A stretch of DNA of 37,491 nucleotides from Candidatus Cryptobacteroides aphodequi (GCA_018065265.1 JAGHTP010000064.1:1-37491), one strand, 5' to 3'; positions 17,602-26,518 are shown, numbered from the stretch's first letter. Program-made: numbers and translations. Notes: generated by a model from the sequence alone, not told the origin.

Positions 17602-19122
17602 ATGTATACGCTGGAACTTACATCTCCTCTGGGCATCGCGCTCGATGACGCGTACGTTGCCGCTGCTGTGCGCAGGGAACTGCGCCGCGACGACCTGCGT
17701 GCCGTTGTGGTGAAGCGCTCGGCCGACCTCCGCGGAAAGCCTTTGTGGCGTTACCGCGTTGATGTCTACGCCCCGGACGAGGAGTATGTTCCGTACACCC
17801 TTCCCGAATACCGCGACGTTCACGACGCGCCTGCCGTGGCTGTCGTGGGAGCCGGCCCTGCCGGTATGTTCGCCGCTCTACGCCTTCTGATGGAGGGCCT
17901 GAAGCCGATAATCCTCGAGCGCGGAAAGTCCGTGCACGAGCGGAAGAAGGACATAGCCGCGCTGAGCCGCAACGGCGTTCTGGACCCCGAATCGAACTTC
18001 TGCTATGGCGAAGGCGGGGCTGGTACTTTCTCCGACGGAAAGCTCTACACGCGCTCCTCGAAGCGTGGCGACAACCGCGAAGTGCTGCATCAGTTCGTGC
18101 GCTTCGGTGCCGATCCGTCAATTCTCATCGACGCGCATCCGCATATCGGGTCCGATAGGCTCCCCGCGATAGTCGAAAACATACGCAACTGCATCATTGA
18201 GCACGGCGGAGAGTACCATTTCAGCTCGAAGGTCGTTTCAATAGACGATCTGCCGGATGGCAAACTGGTCCGCACTGCCGATGGCTCGGCATACGATGTG
18301 CGGGCCGTGATCCTCGCTACAGGGCACTCGGCACGCGACGTTTACGAAATGCTGCTCGCTCGCGGTGGCAAGCTCGAAGCGAAGGGTTTTGCGCTCGGCG
18401 TGAGGGTTGAGCACCCGCAGAGCCTGATAAATGCCGCGCAGTACCACGGCGCCTGGCGTCCCGGTATGCCGGCCGCCGAATACAGTTTCGTGCAGCAGGT
18501 CGATGGCCGCGGAGTGTTCTCGTTCTGTATGTGCCCGGGCGGCGTGCTGGTGCCTTCTTCGACCGAGGACGGCACTGTCGTGCTGAACGGAATGTCCGGC
18601 AGCGGACGCTCTTCGCGCTGGGCCAATGCCGGCGTGGTGGTGCAGATTGAGCCCGAAGACGTGCCCGGCGACGATCCTCTGCGCCTGCTCGATTTCCAGC
18701 AGGAAGCCGAGAGGCGTGCCGTTGTGCCTGGTTCGGAGCCTTTTGCCGCTCCCGCCCAGAGGATGAAGGATTTCTGCGAAGGACGCATCTCGTCGACGCT
18801 TCCCGAGACTTCGTACAAGCGTGGTGCGGTAAGTTCGCCCCTTCACGAGATTCTGCCTCCGGTTGTGGCAGGTAGCCTTCGCAAAGCCTTCCCGAAGGTT
18901 GGCATCAGGGGCTATTATACCAACGAGGCGCTGCTGCTGGGCGTAGAGTCGCGCACATCCTCGCCTGTACGCATAGCGCGCGATCCGGAGACCTTGTGCG
19001 GCACTGCACTCAAGGGAATCTATCCTGCCGGAGAAGGTGCCGGTTATGCCGGTGGAATAGTGTCATCCGCCGTTGACGGGATAAGGGCCGCGATGAGTGT
19101 GGCCGCTGAATTGAAAAAATAA
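17602..19122 (+). CDS. COG2509-type FAD-dependent dehydrogenase of unknown function
   Basis: A 506-residue flavoprotein. A 75-residue N-terminal alpha/beta domain (KRSADLRGKPLWRYRVDVY at about 38-56) precedes the dinucleotide-binding GAGPAG (83-88) with the ribose-binding Glu in ILERGK. The segments NFCYGEGGAGTFSDGKLYT and a C-terminal GEGAGYAGGI loop are characteristic of the COG2509 family. The substrate is unknown in all members I can recall. It starts 3 bp after tsaD and ends 2 bp before a secreted lipoprotein gene. Confidence 0.85.
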   Translation: MYTLELTSPLGIALDDAYVAAAVRRELRRDDLRAVVVKRSADLRGKPLWRYRVDVYAPDEEYVPYTLPEYRDVHDAPAVAVVGAGPAGMFAALRLLMEGLKPIILERGKSVHERKKDIAALSRNGVLDPESNFCYGEGGAGTFSDGKLYTRSSKRGDNREVLHQFVRFGADPSILIDAHPHIGSDRLPAIVENIRNCIIEHGGEYHFSSKVVSIDDLPDGKLVRTADGSAYDVRAVILATGHSARDVYEMLLARGGKLEAKGFALGVRVEHPQSLINAAQYHGAWRPGMPAAEYSFVQQVDGRGVFSFCMCPGGVLVPSSTEDGTVVLNGMSGSGRSSRWANAGVVVQIEPEDVPGDDPLRLLDFQQEAERRAVVPGSEPFAAPAQRMKDFCEGRISSTLPETSYKRGAVSSPLHEILPPVVAGSLRKAFPKVGIRGYYTNEALLLGVESRTSSPVRIARDPETLCGTALKGIYPAGEGAGYAGGIVSSAVDGIRAAMSVAAELKK

Positions 19123-19124
19123 TT

Positions 19125-21365
19125 ATGAGAATGAAGAGATATTTTGTTTTTGCCACAATGCTTTGCCTTGCTTTTTCTTGCAAGGAACCCGGCGGAGAGG
19201 TTGTTGAAAATGTTGATTTCGACCGCGAAAAGGCTGCGGCCGACATTGACTGGATCAATGCGAATATGGATGCTGTGGATACCCTGCGAGGCAGCGTGAC
19301 GACGGTTGATTCGGTTTTCGAGACTTCCACAGGCTACCGCATCGTCCTGGCAAAGAAGAGTTACAGCATCGTTACGGACGAAAACGTCCCTTATGCCGTT
19401 CCCGTTCTTATCCGCGAGAAGGACGGCAACATTTCATATTCGGTTGACGGCTCGAATTCCTGGCTGCAGGAAGAAGGGGCTTTTGCAGAGCTCGGTGTCA
19501 ATGACAAGGCCGTATGGTCGTTCGACTATATGGGTTTTGAGTCAAAGGAACTGACGAACCTTGCCGGAGCCACCATCAAGTATGGCCAGCTGCGCGATCC
19601 CAAGGCCATCAGCTACAGTGCATTCAAGAGCATCGAGTATCTTGGCTCGGATGGAAAGATCACTTTCAATCTTGCCGACGGCATCTCATTTACGAAGAAG
19701 GCTCCCTATGAGTACAAACCTGCCGTAGATGGCAATCCCTGGGATGCCTTTGGCACTGAAGACAATATCCTTCCCGACTTCTCGTACGCCGGTTACCACA
19801 GGGGAGAGATCGCTCCTCCCGATGTAAGCACCCTCGGATACAGGACCTTCAACATCTGCGACTACGGTGCCGTTCCGAATGACGGCAAGAACGATCGTGC
19901 CGCGCTTGTGGCCCTTTTCAAGGCCGCTTTCCCCACAATGGCATCTACCGAAGACGGTATGCCCGGTACCGTGCGTCCCGAAGGTAATATCATAGTTTAT
20001 TTCCCCGAAGGCGAATTCATCCTGCACGATGCCGTTGACAATGCCGCCAACGGAGGCATCACGCAGACACTGCACATTATGTGCGGGCATATGGTGTTCA
20101 AGGGTGCCGGACGCGAAAAGACCCGCATAGTGATGGACTATCCCGGCTACTTTACCATCAACCCTGAATCCACGGACACGATGTATGCCGGCATTCCGAT
20201 GATCACTATCGGGAAATCGCATTCCGCCTTCTATCCTGGAATCAACGCCACTATGACTGCTGATGCTGTACGCGGCGATTATTCCGTCACGGTCGATGAT
20301 GCCGGCCGTTTCGAAGAGGGCGACTGGGTGCGCATCGAGTCCGTAATCAAGGACCGCGACTATGTTGTGGGCATTATGGACGGAATGCCTCAGATATCCA
20401 ACTGGACACAGTGGTCGATATTTTCCAGTGGCTTGAAAATTAGCGAGATGCATCAGATTGAAAAAATCGAGGGCAATACTCTCTACTTCTACGACACTCT
20501 GCTCGAAGACCTGCCTGGCGTTCGTTTCCCCATAAGTGTGCGCGGCGTCCTTCCTCTCGAAGAGGTTGGAGTAGAGGACATCTGTTTCGTAGGCCATAGC
20601 CCCGATCCTTACAAACACCATCGCAGCTGGCTCGACGACAGCGGCTACTGTATTCTGACTATGCAGTATCTCGTCAACTCCTGGGTGCGCCGCTGCAATT
20701 TCGAGTCGGTCGTAGAGGGCGTGACCTTCACATACAGCGCAAACTGTTCGGCCTATGACCTCAAGTTCACGGGTAAGCGTGGTCATAACGCCACACGCTC
20801 GTCAAGTTCTTCGCGCATCCTTCAGGCTGCCATCTCTGATGCGACATCGGGCGCCGTTGACTGCACGACTGCAAACTATAAGGCTGGCGAGCAGATTCAA
20901 TGGTCCGGCTGTCTGCACACCGCAGGTGTAAACGCCGAGAGCCGCGGAGCAGTGCTCTGGCGCAACAAGTGGGGCTACGACTCCACCTTCGAGTGCCACG
21001 CCAGCCAGCCCAGCTGCACGCTGGTCGACTGCTGCACGGGTCCGTTCATCCTGCACAAGTTCGGTGGCTCGCCAGAGGCGCTACCGCATCACCTTGGCGA
21101 TATGGTTATCTGGAACCAGACTCTGCCCATCCAGCTTGATTTCAAGGACTGGTGGTCTGGCAATGTGTTTGTCGTAAAGCCTATGGTTGTGGGAATGCAC
21201 GGCAGCGGAACGAACTCTTCGCACTTTACCAATGAGAGCCAGATGAAGCTGAACTACAGCTACGGTACGGCCGTTGAGCCCGGCTCGCTCTATGAAGCCC
21301 AGCTCGAGAGGCGTCTTGGCGCCGTACCCGCCTGGCTTCAGGAACTTAAATCGGCCGTAAAATAA
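19125..21365 (+). CDS. Secreted beta-helix lipoprotein, pectate-lyase-3-like (paralog 1)
   Basis: A 746-residue lipoprotein (acyl Cys at 19, then KEPGGE, an acidic tail that could act as a surface-export signal). Residues about 35-130 form a small beta domain resembling the DUF4988-type modules of Bacteroidota surface proteins. Residues 243-261 (NICDYGAVPNDGK then NDRAAL) begin a right-handed beta-helix of the pectate-lyase-3 superfamily, with YFPEGEFIL and KGAGREKTRIVMD as the next rungs. The C-terminal half has very conserved His/Asp/Trp-rich blocks (PDPYKHHRSWLDD at 493-505, RGHNATRS, GYDSTFE near 617, DWWSGN). These resemble the DUF4955 family. A polysaccharide-cleaving or -binding role is inferred; no SusC/SusD pair is near. 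It is a close paralog of the protein at 22696-24957, with mnmA between them. Confidence 0.75.
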   Translation: MRMKRYFVFATMLCLAFSCKEPGGEVVENVDFDREKAAADIDWINANMDAVDTLRGSVTTVDSVFETSTGYRIVLAKKSYSIVTDENVPYAVPVLIREKDGNISYSVDGSNSWLQEEGAFAELGVNDKAVWSFDYMGFESKELTNLAGATIKYGQLRDPKAISYSAFKSIEYLGSDGKITFNLADGISFTKKAPYEYKPAVDGNPWDAFGTEDNILPDFSYAGYHRGEIAPPDVSTLGYRTFNICDYGAVPNDGKNDRAALVALFKAAFPTMASTEDGMPGTVRPEGNIIVYFPEGEFILHDAVDNAANGGITQTLHIMCGHMVFKGAGREKTRIVMDYPGYFTINPESTDTMYAGIPMITIGKSHSAFYPGINATMTADAVRGDYSVTVDDAGRFEEGDWVRIESVIKDRDYVVGIMDGMPQISNWTQWSIFSSGLKISEMHQIEKIEGNTLYFYDTLLEDLPGVRFPISVRGVLPLEEVGVEDICFVGHSPDPYKHHRSWLDDSGYCILTMQYLVNSWVRRCNFESVVEGVTFTYSANCSAYDLKFTGKRGHNATRSSSSSRILQAAISDATSGAVDCTTANYKAGEQIQWSGCLHTAGVNAESRGAVLWRNKWGYDSTFECHASQPSCTLVDCCTGPFILHKFGGSPEALPHHLGDMVIWNQTLPIQLDFKDWWSGNVFVVKPMVVGMHGSGTNSSHFTNESQMKLNYSYGTAVEPGSLYEAQLERRLGAVPAWLQELKSAVK

Positions 21366-21367
21366 TT

Positions 21368-22687
21368 ATGAAAGTCTGTGTAGGCCTTTCCGGCGGAGTT
21401 GATTCGAGTGTTGCTGCGCTGCTTCTCAAGCAGCAGGGCTATGACGTGTTCGCAATGTTCATGCAGAACTGGCACGACACCGAAGGCACGCTTCACGGCG
21501 ATTGTGAGTGGGAGGAAGACAAGTTTGTGGCCGAAATGGTGGCCCGCAAGCTCGAGATTCCTTTCTACTTCGTGGACCTGTCGGAACAGTACCGTCAGAG
21601 GGTTGTGGACTATATGTTCGACGAGTACGCTAAAGGCCGTACGCCGAATCCCGATGTCCTGTGCAATCGTGAGATAAAATTCGACGCTTTCCTCGACAAG
21701 GCCCGCCAGATGGGTGCCGATATGGTGGCAACAGGCCATTATTGCCGCAAGCAGCAGGCCCTGGGGCCTGACGGAGAGCCTCTCTTCAATCCGGATGGCA
21801 GCCCCGTGTGGAGCCTTCTTGAAGGCATTGATCCCGGCAAGGACCAGAGCTATTTCCTTTGCCAGCTTAATCAGGAGCAGCTTTCACGTGCTATGTTCCC
21901 CATAGGAGACCTCCTCAAGAGCGAGGTCCGCACTCTGGCCCACGAAGCCGACCTGCCGTCCGCCGACAAGAAGGATTCGCAGGGAATCTGTTTCGTAGGC
22001 AAGGTCGACCTGCCTGTGTTCCTGCAGCAGAAACTCAAAAGCGTCGAGGGTAATGTGGTGGAGGTGTACGACCCTTTCTACGCCCAGGACCCTCATTATC
22101 TGGAATGCTGCAGCCTTCTTGAAAAAGGGGAGTGGAGCGATGAGGAGTTGATGATTCTCAGCACCCCCGTATCGTACTCCTCGATCAGTTTCGAAACCGA
22201 GACATACCGCGCCCGCAACCATCACGCAAAGAAGACACGCTACAAGGACAATCCCTGGGGCCGCATAATAGGCACACACGAAGGCGCACAGTTTTACACC
22301 ATAGGCCAGCGCAAGGGCCTTGGCATAGGCGGGCATTCCAACCCTGTGTTTGTAATTGACACGGATATTGAGTCGAATACCGTTTATGTTGGCGAAGGAC
22401 AGGACCACAAGGGCCTTCTGCGCCGCTGTATGAGGCTCTCGGCCGAGGAGATGCATTATCTCCGTACGGACCTTGAGATGCGCCCCGGACAGGAATTGCG
22501 TGCCCGCGTCCGGATACGCTACCGTCAGCCTCTGCAGGACGCGACGCTTATGATGCGCGAAAACGGGCTCTTCGTAATGTTCGACGAGCCTCAGAGAGGA
22601 ATCACTCCCGGCCAGTTCGCGGCTGTTTATGCCGCCGATGGAAGCGAGTGCCCCGAACTCCTGATGAGCGGGGTGATAGACCTTTAG
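21368..22687 (+). CDS. mnmA: tRNA-specific 2-thiouridylase MnmA
   Basis: A 439-residue enzyme that thiolates U34 of tRNA-Lys, -Glu and -Gln using ATP and a persulfide donor. It has the PP-loop SGGVDSS (8-14), the first catalytic Cys C99 in NPDVLCNREIKF, the second catalytic Cys C208 in GICFVG, and the TIGQRKGLGIGG element. It is about 70 residues longer than E. coli MnmA, mostly an insertion after C208 (roughly 230-300, with the CCSLLEKGEWSDEEL segment). This longer form is common in Bacteroidota. It sits 2 bp after beta-helix paralog 1 and 8 bp before paralog 2, so the three are probably co-transcribed. Confidence 0.95.
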   Translation: MKVCVGLSGGVDSSVAALLLKQQGYDVFAMFMQNWHDTEGTLHGDCEWEEDKFVAEMVARKLEIPFYFVDLSEQYRQRVVDYMFDEYAKGRTPNPDVLCNREIKFDAFLDKARQMGADMVATGHYCRKQQALGPDGEPLFNPDGSPVWSLLEGIDPGKDQSYFLCQLNQEQLSRAMFPIGDLLKSEVRTLAHEADLPSADKKDSQGICFVGKVDLPVFLQQKLKSVEGNVVEVYDPFYAQDPHYLECCSLLEKGEWSDEELMILSTPVSYSSISFETETYRARNHHAKKTRYKDNPWGRIIGTHEGAQFYTIGQRKGLGIGGHSNPVFVIDTDIESNTVYVGEGQDHKGLLRRCMRLSAEEMHYLRTDLEMRPGQELRARVRIRYRQPLQDATLMMRENGLFVMFDEPQRGITPGQFAAVYAADGSECPELLMSGVIDL

Positions 22688-22695
22688 ACATTTTT

Positions 22696-24957
22696 ATGAG
22701 AAATCTTATATCGACTATTCCGGCCGCTGTGCTGTGCTTGTTGCTGGCGGCTTGCAAACCGGAAACCGGAACCACGGACAAGCCTCAGGACAGACCATCA
22801 TCCGAGCAGACAGCTGCCTGGATTGAGGGCAATATGCATTCTCTGGTACAGTTGAAAGCCCCAGGAGTAAGAATCGATTCAATTTTTGATTCGCAAAACG
22901 GCTACAGGTTTTGCCTTAATAACGGCAAGTCCGTTTCAGTTGTACCCGACTCCTGTGTGACCGAGGCCGTACCGGTGCTATATCTTAACGAAAAGAACGA
23001 GTTGATGTGGTCTGCCGACGGCTGCCTGAGCTTTGAGAAATTGGAAGGTTTGGACTGTAGCCTTTGCACCGACGAGTCAGGAGTCTGGATTTTCGATTTT
23101 ATGGGAATGGGCACGATGCCGCTCACACTTCCCGACGGCCAGAAACTTGAGTTCGGCAAGAAGCGCAATCCTGATGCCTGCTCTTACAGTCTGTTCAAGA
23201 GCATAAGGCGTCACGGAAGCAAAGGCACTGTCGACTTCGCCCTGGCCGATGGCTCTGTCTTCACCCTCAATGCTCCCTTCGTTTACAATCCTCCTTTCGA
23301 CGACAACCCCTGGGATCATTTCGACAAAGAGGACAATGTCCTCAGGGACTATTCATATGCCGGCTATCACCACGGTGAGATTTGCCCTCCCGATGTGAAC
23401 ACACTCGGATATACGATCTACAACATTTGCGATTACGGGGCTGTTCCGAATGATGGCAAGAGCGACCGGCAGGCTCTTGTCGAACTCATAAAGGATGCTT
23501 TCCCCGACAAGGGCGTCAGCTATACATCCGACGCCATACATCTGCCTGCCGGTGATGTGCCTGACGCACGTATCATCATCTATTTTCCCGAGGGTGAATT
23601 CATACTCTTCGGTGAGGAGGATGCGGCTGCGAACAATGGTGTGTGCCGTACCCTGAATTTCCATATGGGACATTTCGTCATCAAAGGCGCAGGTCACGAC
23701 AAGACACGCATCGTTATGGACGCTCCCGGTGCATGGGATGAGGATACAAGTTCCGGCGGATTCTATTCGGGCCGTCCTATGCTTGCCATCAGCAGTTATC
23801 GCGGGATATGGTCGGGCTGCCAGAATCTTATAATAACCGAAGACCTTCTGACTGGCACGCATACAGTACCTGTAGGCAGCACCGGAAGCCTTAAGAGCGG
23901 TGACTGGGTATATATCAGCGCACACGTCTCCGACCCGGATTATGCGAGGGAACTTATGGAAGGGATGCCTGACGTAAGCGCGATGAGTACCTGGGAGATA
24001 ATTAACAAATATGTGTCCCTCAGTGAATTCCATCAGGTCAAGGCTGTGGAAGGCAACAATGTCATTCTGTATGAGCCTATGCTTATGGGCCGTGTACCTG
24101 CCAGTGACCATACCGTCTATCTGCAGAACGTGAAGATGCTCGAAGAGAACGGAGTTGAGGATCTGTGCTTTGCAGGACATACCCCCGACCCGTACAAGCA
24201 TCACCGCAGCTGGCTTGACGACAGTGGCTACTGTATTCTGAATTTTGGCTCTTCCGTCAATTCCTGGATACGCCGCTGCAATTATGAAGATATTGTGGAG
24301 GGAACTACATTCTACTGTTCGGCGGCTTGCTCGGGCTATGACCTTGAGTTCAACGGCAGGAGGGGACACAACGCCACCCGCTCGCACGTGTCTTCTTTCG
24401 TGCTGTTCGGCAATATCCGCGATTATACAGCCGGTGCGATAGATTGCACTACTTCTATGTACAACGCCGGAGTTGATGCCCCCTGGACGGGATGCCTGCA
24501 TACGGCCGGCGTTAACGGCGACAGCCACGGCTGCGTGCTGTGGCGCAATATCTGGGGCTACGATTCAACCTTCGAGAGCCACGCTTCGCAGCCCAACGCC
24601 ACTTTGGTTGATTGCTGTCGTGGTGCGCTGGTTACGCATAAGTTCGGCGGTGATTCCAGCAAACTGCCTCATCATCTCGGTGGCCTCGTGCTTTGGAATA
24701 TGGACCTGATAATGCCGCTGGACTTTACTGACTGGTGGTCGGGCAACGTATATGTGGTTAAACCCATTGTCGTCGGTATGCACGGAGTCGGAACGCAGAC
24801 AAGCTCCTGGCGCGACAACTCTCAGATGAAGATCATCTACAGTTATGGCGAGGCGGTGAATCCGGAGTCGCTCTACGAAGCCCAGCTGGAAAGACGTCTG
24901 GGCTATGTTCCGGCCTGGCTGCAGGAACAGAAGTCTTCTATCAGTTGGAAGTACTAG
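22696..24957 (+). CDS. Secreted beta-helix lipoprotein, pectate-lyase-3-like (paralog 2)
   Basis: A 753-residue lipoprotein starting at the ATG at 22696 (signal MRNLISTIPAAVLCLLLAAC, acyl Cys at 20); the open frame begins earlier inside mnmA but lacks signal character there. It has the same order as paralog 1: an N-terminal beta module, then NICDYGAVPNDGK, YFPEGEFIL, KGAG..KTRIVMD, PDPYKHHRSWLDD, RGHNATRS, GYDSTFE, DWWSGN, and the LYEAQLERRLG..PAWLQE end. By eye the C-terminal halves are much more alike than the N-terminal modules. This suggests an older duplication with selection on the beta-helix and diversification of the N-terminal part. Its last 17 bp overlap the convergent flavoprotein gene. 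Confidence 0.75.
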   Translation: MRNLISTIPAAVLCLLLAACKPETGTTDKPQDRPSSEQTAAWIEGNMHSLVQLKAPGVRIDSIFDSQNGYRFCLNNGKSVSVVPDSCVTEAVPVLYLNEKNELMWSADGCLSFEKLEGLDCSLCTDESGVWIFDFMGMGTMPLTLPDGQKLEFGKKRNPDACSYSLFKSIRRHGSKGTVDFALADGSVFTLNAPFVYNPPFDDNPWDHFDKEDNVLRDYSYAGYHHGEICPPDVNTLGYTIYNICDYGAVPNDGKSDRQALVELIKDAFPDKGVSYTSDAIHLPAGDVPDARIIIYFPEGEFILFGEEDAAANNGVCRTLNFHMGHFVIKGAGHDKTRIVMDAPGAWDEDTSSGGFYSGRPMLAISSYRGIWSGCQNLIITEDLLTGTHTVPVGSTGSLKSGDWVYISAHVSDPDYARELMEGMPDVSAMSTWEIINKYVSLSEFHQVKAVEGNNVILYEPMLMGRVPASDHTVYLQNVKMLEENGVEDLCFAGHTPDPYKHHRSWLDDSGYCILNFGSSVNSWIRRCNYEDIVEGTTFYCSAACSGYDLEFNGRRGHNATRSHVSSFVLFGNIRDYTAGAIDCTTSMYNAGVDAPWTGCLHTAGVNGDSHGCVLWRNIWGYDSTFESHASQPNATLVDCCRGALVTHKFGGDSSKLPHHLGGLVLWNMDLIMPLDFTDWWSGNVYVVKPIVVGMHGVGTQTSSWRDNSQMKIIYSYGEAVNPESLYEAQLERRLGYVPAWLQEQKSSISWKY

Positions 24958-26314
24958 ACTTTAGTGCCGCAGCGGCGCTCTGTCCGGCAAGACGGCCGGT
25001 GGCGAAGGCGCACTGCAGGTTGTAGCCGCCTGTGTCGCAATCGACGTCGAGCAGTTCGCCACAGATGTACAGACCGCGGTATTTGCGCGATTCCAGGGTC
25101 TTGGGCATAATCTCGTCTATGCTGACTCCTCCAGCTGTTACAACGGCCCTTTCATAGCCTACATAGCCCGCAAGAGGGAAACGCCATTCCTTGAGGGCCT
25201 TGGCGATCGATACCAGATTGATCCATACCTTTGTCTCGGTGCGGCTGCGCCTTTCGAGCGTGATGATCTCCGGATGCATTGCCGTGAAGGCGGGAATGAG
25301 CTCCCAGGGCATCAGTTTGCCAAGCAGAATGCGGCATCTCTCCTTTTCGCGAAGACGTGCGCTGCGAGGGTCCTTGTCAATCTCTGCCCACAGTTCCTTG
25401 ATGCGTACCGTAAGTTCGGTAAGGCTTACGCCCTGCTTCATATCCACTACGATGGCAAGTTTGGAGCCGCCTATGAGCGATTTTACGGCCTTGCGGCTAA
25501 TCTGGAAGCCTATGGGGCCTTCTATGCCTCCATCGGTGAAGTCGAGATCGCCGAACTCGCTCTGCGCTACATTGCCCTGTATTTCAAGGTTTACGCCCAC
25601 GTTCTTCAAACTTATGCCGCAAAGGCTGTGGCCAAGGTCGGAAAGGGGAGTGCTGCGGTCTATGTGGAGCGATTTGTCTTCGGTGAGCTTGTATCCCTGC
25701 GGAACGAGCGCTGTAAGCGAAGGGAAGGTCGGGGTTGTAGAGATGGACATGTCAGAAGCCCATCTGAGACCGTCGCCGGTGCTTCCGGTGCTGGGGTAAC
25801 TGAGACCGCCAGTCGCGAATATGAGCTTGCTGCACAGGTATTTGCGAGCGTCGCTGCAAATCACTTCGAAGCCGCTGCCGCTGCTTTTGATTTCAGAAAC
25901 TTCGCATTCGGTTTCTATCTTTACGCCAACGCTCTGGCAGGCATTTACAAGTGTGTCAACTACCTCGGAAGCGTGCATCGAAGCGGGGAAGGCGCGATCG
26001 CCGCGCTCTACGGTGCACTGCATTCCGTACTCTTCGAAGAAGTCAATGACCCTCTCGGGGGTGAAGTTGTAGAAAGCGTTCTTGACTGCGTGCGCGCCGC
26101 TCTGGATGTGTGCGCTGAACTCGTTCCAGTCTTTGACATTGGTGAAGTTGCAGCGGCCCTTGCCGGTTATCATTATCTTGCGCCCGGGACGGGGCATCTT
26201 TTCGAGTACGCTCACCTGCAGGGACAATCCGGCATCCACCAGACTGCGTGCGGCCGCATAGGCTGCCATCAGACCTGATGCGCCGGCTCCTATGACTACA
26301 ATATCGGACTTCAT
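24941..26314 (-). CDS. BaiN/HI0933-type NAD(P)/FAD-dependent oxidoreductase
   Basis: A 457-residue flavoprotein of the HI0933 (TIGR00275-like) family. Marks: VVIGAGASGLMAA with GAGASG at 9-14, GRKIMITGKGRCNFTN, ATGGLSYPSTGSTGDG, and the C-terminal GGVSIDEI...LYICGELLDVDCDTGGYNLQ FAD-closing loop. Members include BaiN (bile-acid reduction), but most are uncharacterised, so no substrate is claimed. I use the ATG at 26314, where the protein begins MKSDIVVIGAG; the open frame upstream reads into the SRP-RNA spacer. No TAnnTTTG box was seen between it and the SRP RNA, so it may depend on read-through or another promoter type. Confidence 0.85.
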   Translation of the reverse strand: MKSDIVVIGAGASGLMAAYAAARSLVDAGLSLQVSVLEKMPRPGRKIMITGKGRCNFTNVKDWNEFSAHIQSGAHAVKNAFYNFTPERVIDFFEEYGMQCTVERGDRAFPASMHASEVVDTLVNACQSVGVKIETECEVSEIKSSGSGFEVICSDARKYLCSKLIFATGGLSYPSTGSTGDGLRWASDMSISTTPTFPSLTALVPQGYKLTEDKSLHIDRSTPLSDLGHSLCGISLKNVGVNLEIQGNVAQSEFGDLDFTDGGIEGPIGFQISRKAVKSLIGGSKLAIVVDMKQGVSLTELTVRIKELWAEIDKDPRSARLREKERCRILLGKLMPWELIPAFTAMHPEIITLERRSRTETKVWINLVSIAKALKEWRFPLAGYVGYERAVVTAGGVSIDEIMPKTLESRKYRGLYICGELLDVDCDTGGYNLQCAFATGRLAGQSAAAALKSSTSN

Positions 26315-26366
26315 ATCTTTCGTTTTTCGGCCCGTGTGGCCGTGTGGGAAAAGTTCAAACAAAAAA

Positions 26367-26463
26367 GGGAAAGCTTAGCACATCGCACCGCTACAACCTC
26401 CTGCCCTTGCTGCCTTCCGGCCCTGGGGGAATTCAGAGGGAGCTGGTCGTGTACGACTTTCCC
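26367..26463 (-). ncRNA. ffs: Signal recognition particle RNA (small 4.5S type)
   Basis: On the minus strand the RNA starts GGGAAAG and ends CTTTCCC (26463-26457 pairing with 26373-26367), about 97 nt. The apical domain holds the universally conserved CAGGGCCGGAAGGCAGCAAG, with the GGAA tetraloop and the asymmetric and symmetric internal loops that bind Ffh. Six T residues (26366-26361) follow as a terminator tail. The 5' G lies 5 nt after a TATATTTG promoter box. Confidence 0.95.
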
Positions 26464-26467
26464 GTTG

Positions 26468-26475
26468 CAAATATA
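26468..26475 (-). promoter_or_regulatory. -7 promoter box of the SRP RNA gene
   Basis: TATATTTG on the minus strand, followed by CAAC and then the first G of the SRP RNA at 26463. Because the RNA's 5' end is fixed by its terminal stem, this pair gives a local measure of box-to-start spacing (4 nt between). The upstream side is the T-tract of the cdd terminator. Confidence 0.8.
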
Positions 26476-26512
26476 GCAAAAATAAAATAAAAGCCGGCAT
26501 CGCTGCCGGCCT
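26476..26512 (-). terminator. Rho-independent terminator of the tkt-cdd run
   Basis: On the minus strand GCCGGCA (26510-26504), loop GCGA, TGCCGGC (26499-26493), then TTTTATTTTATTTTT. It begins 9 bp after the cdd stop and its T-tract abuts the SRP RNA promoter box. Confidence 0.92.
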
Positions 26513-26518
26513 TTAAGA

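Noticed and set aside
22648..22695. Longer start for beta-helix paralog 2 inside mnmA
   Set aside because: The extension lacks signal character, while the ATG at 22696 starts a complete lipoprotein signal.
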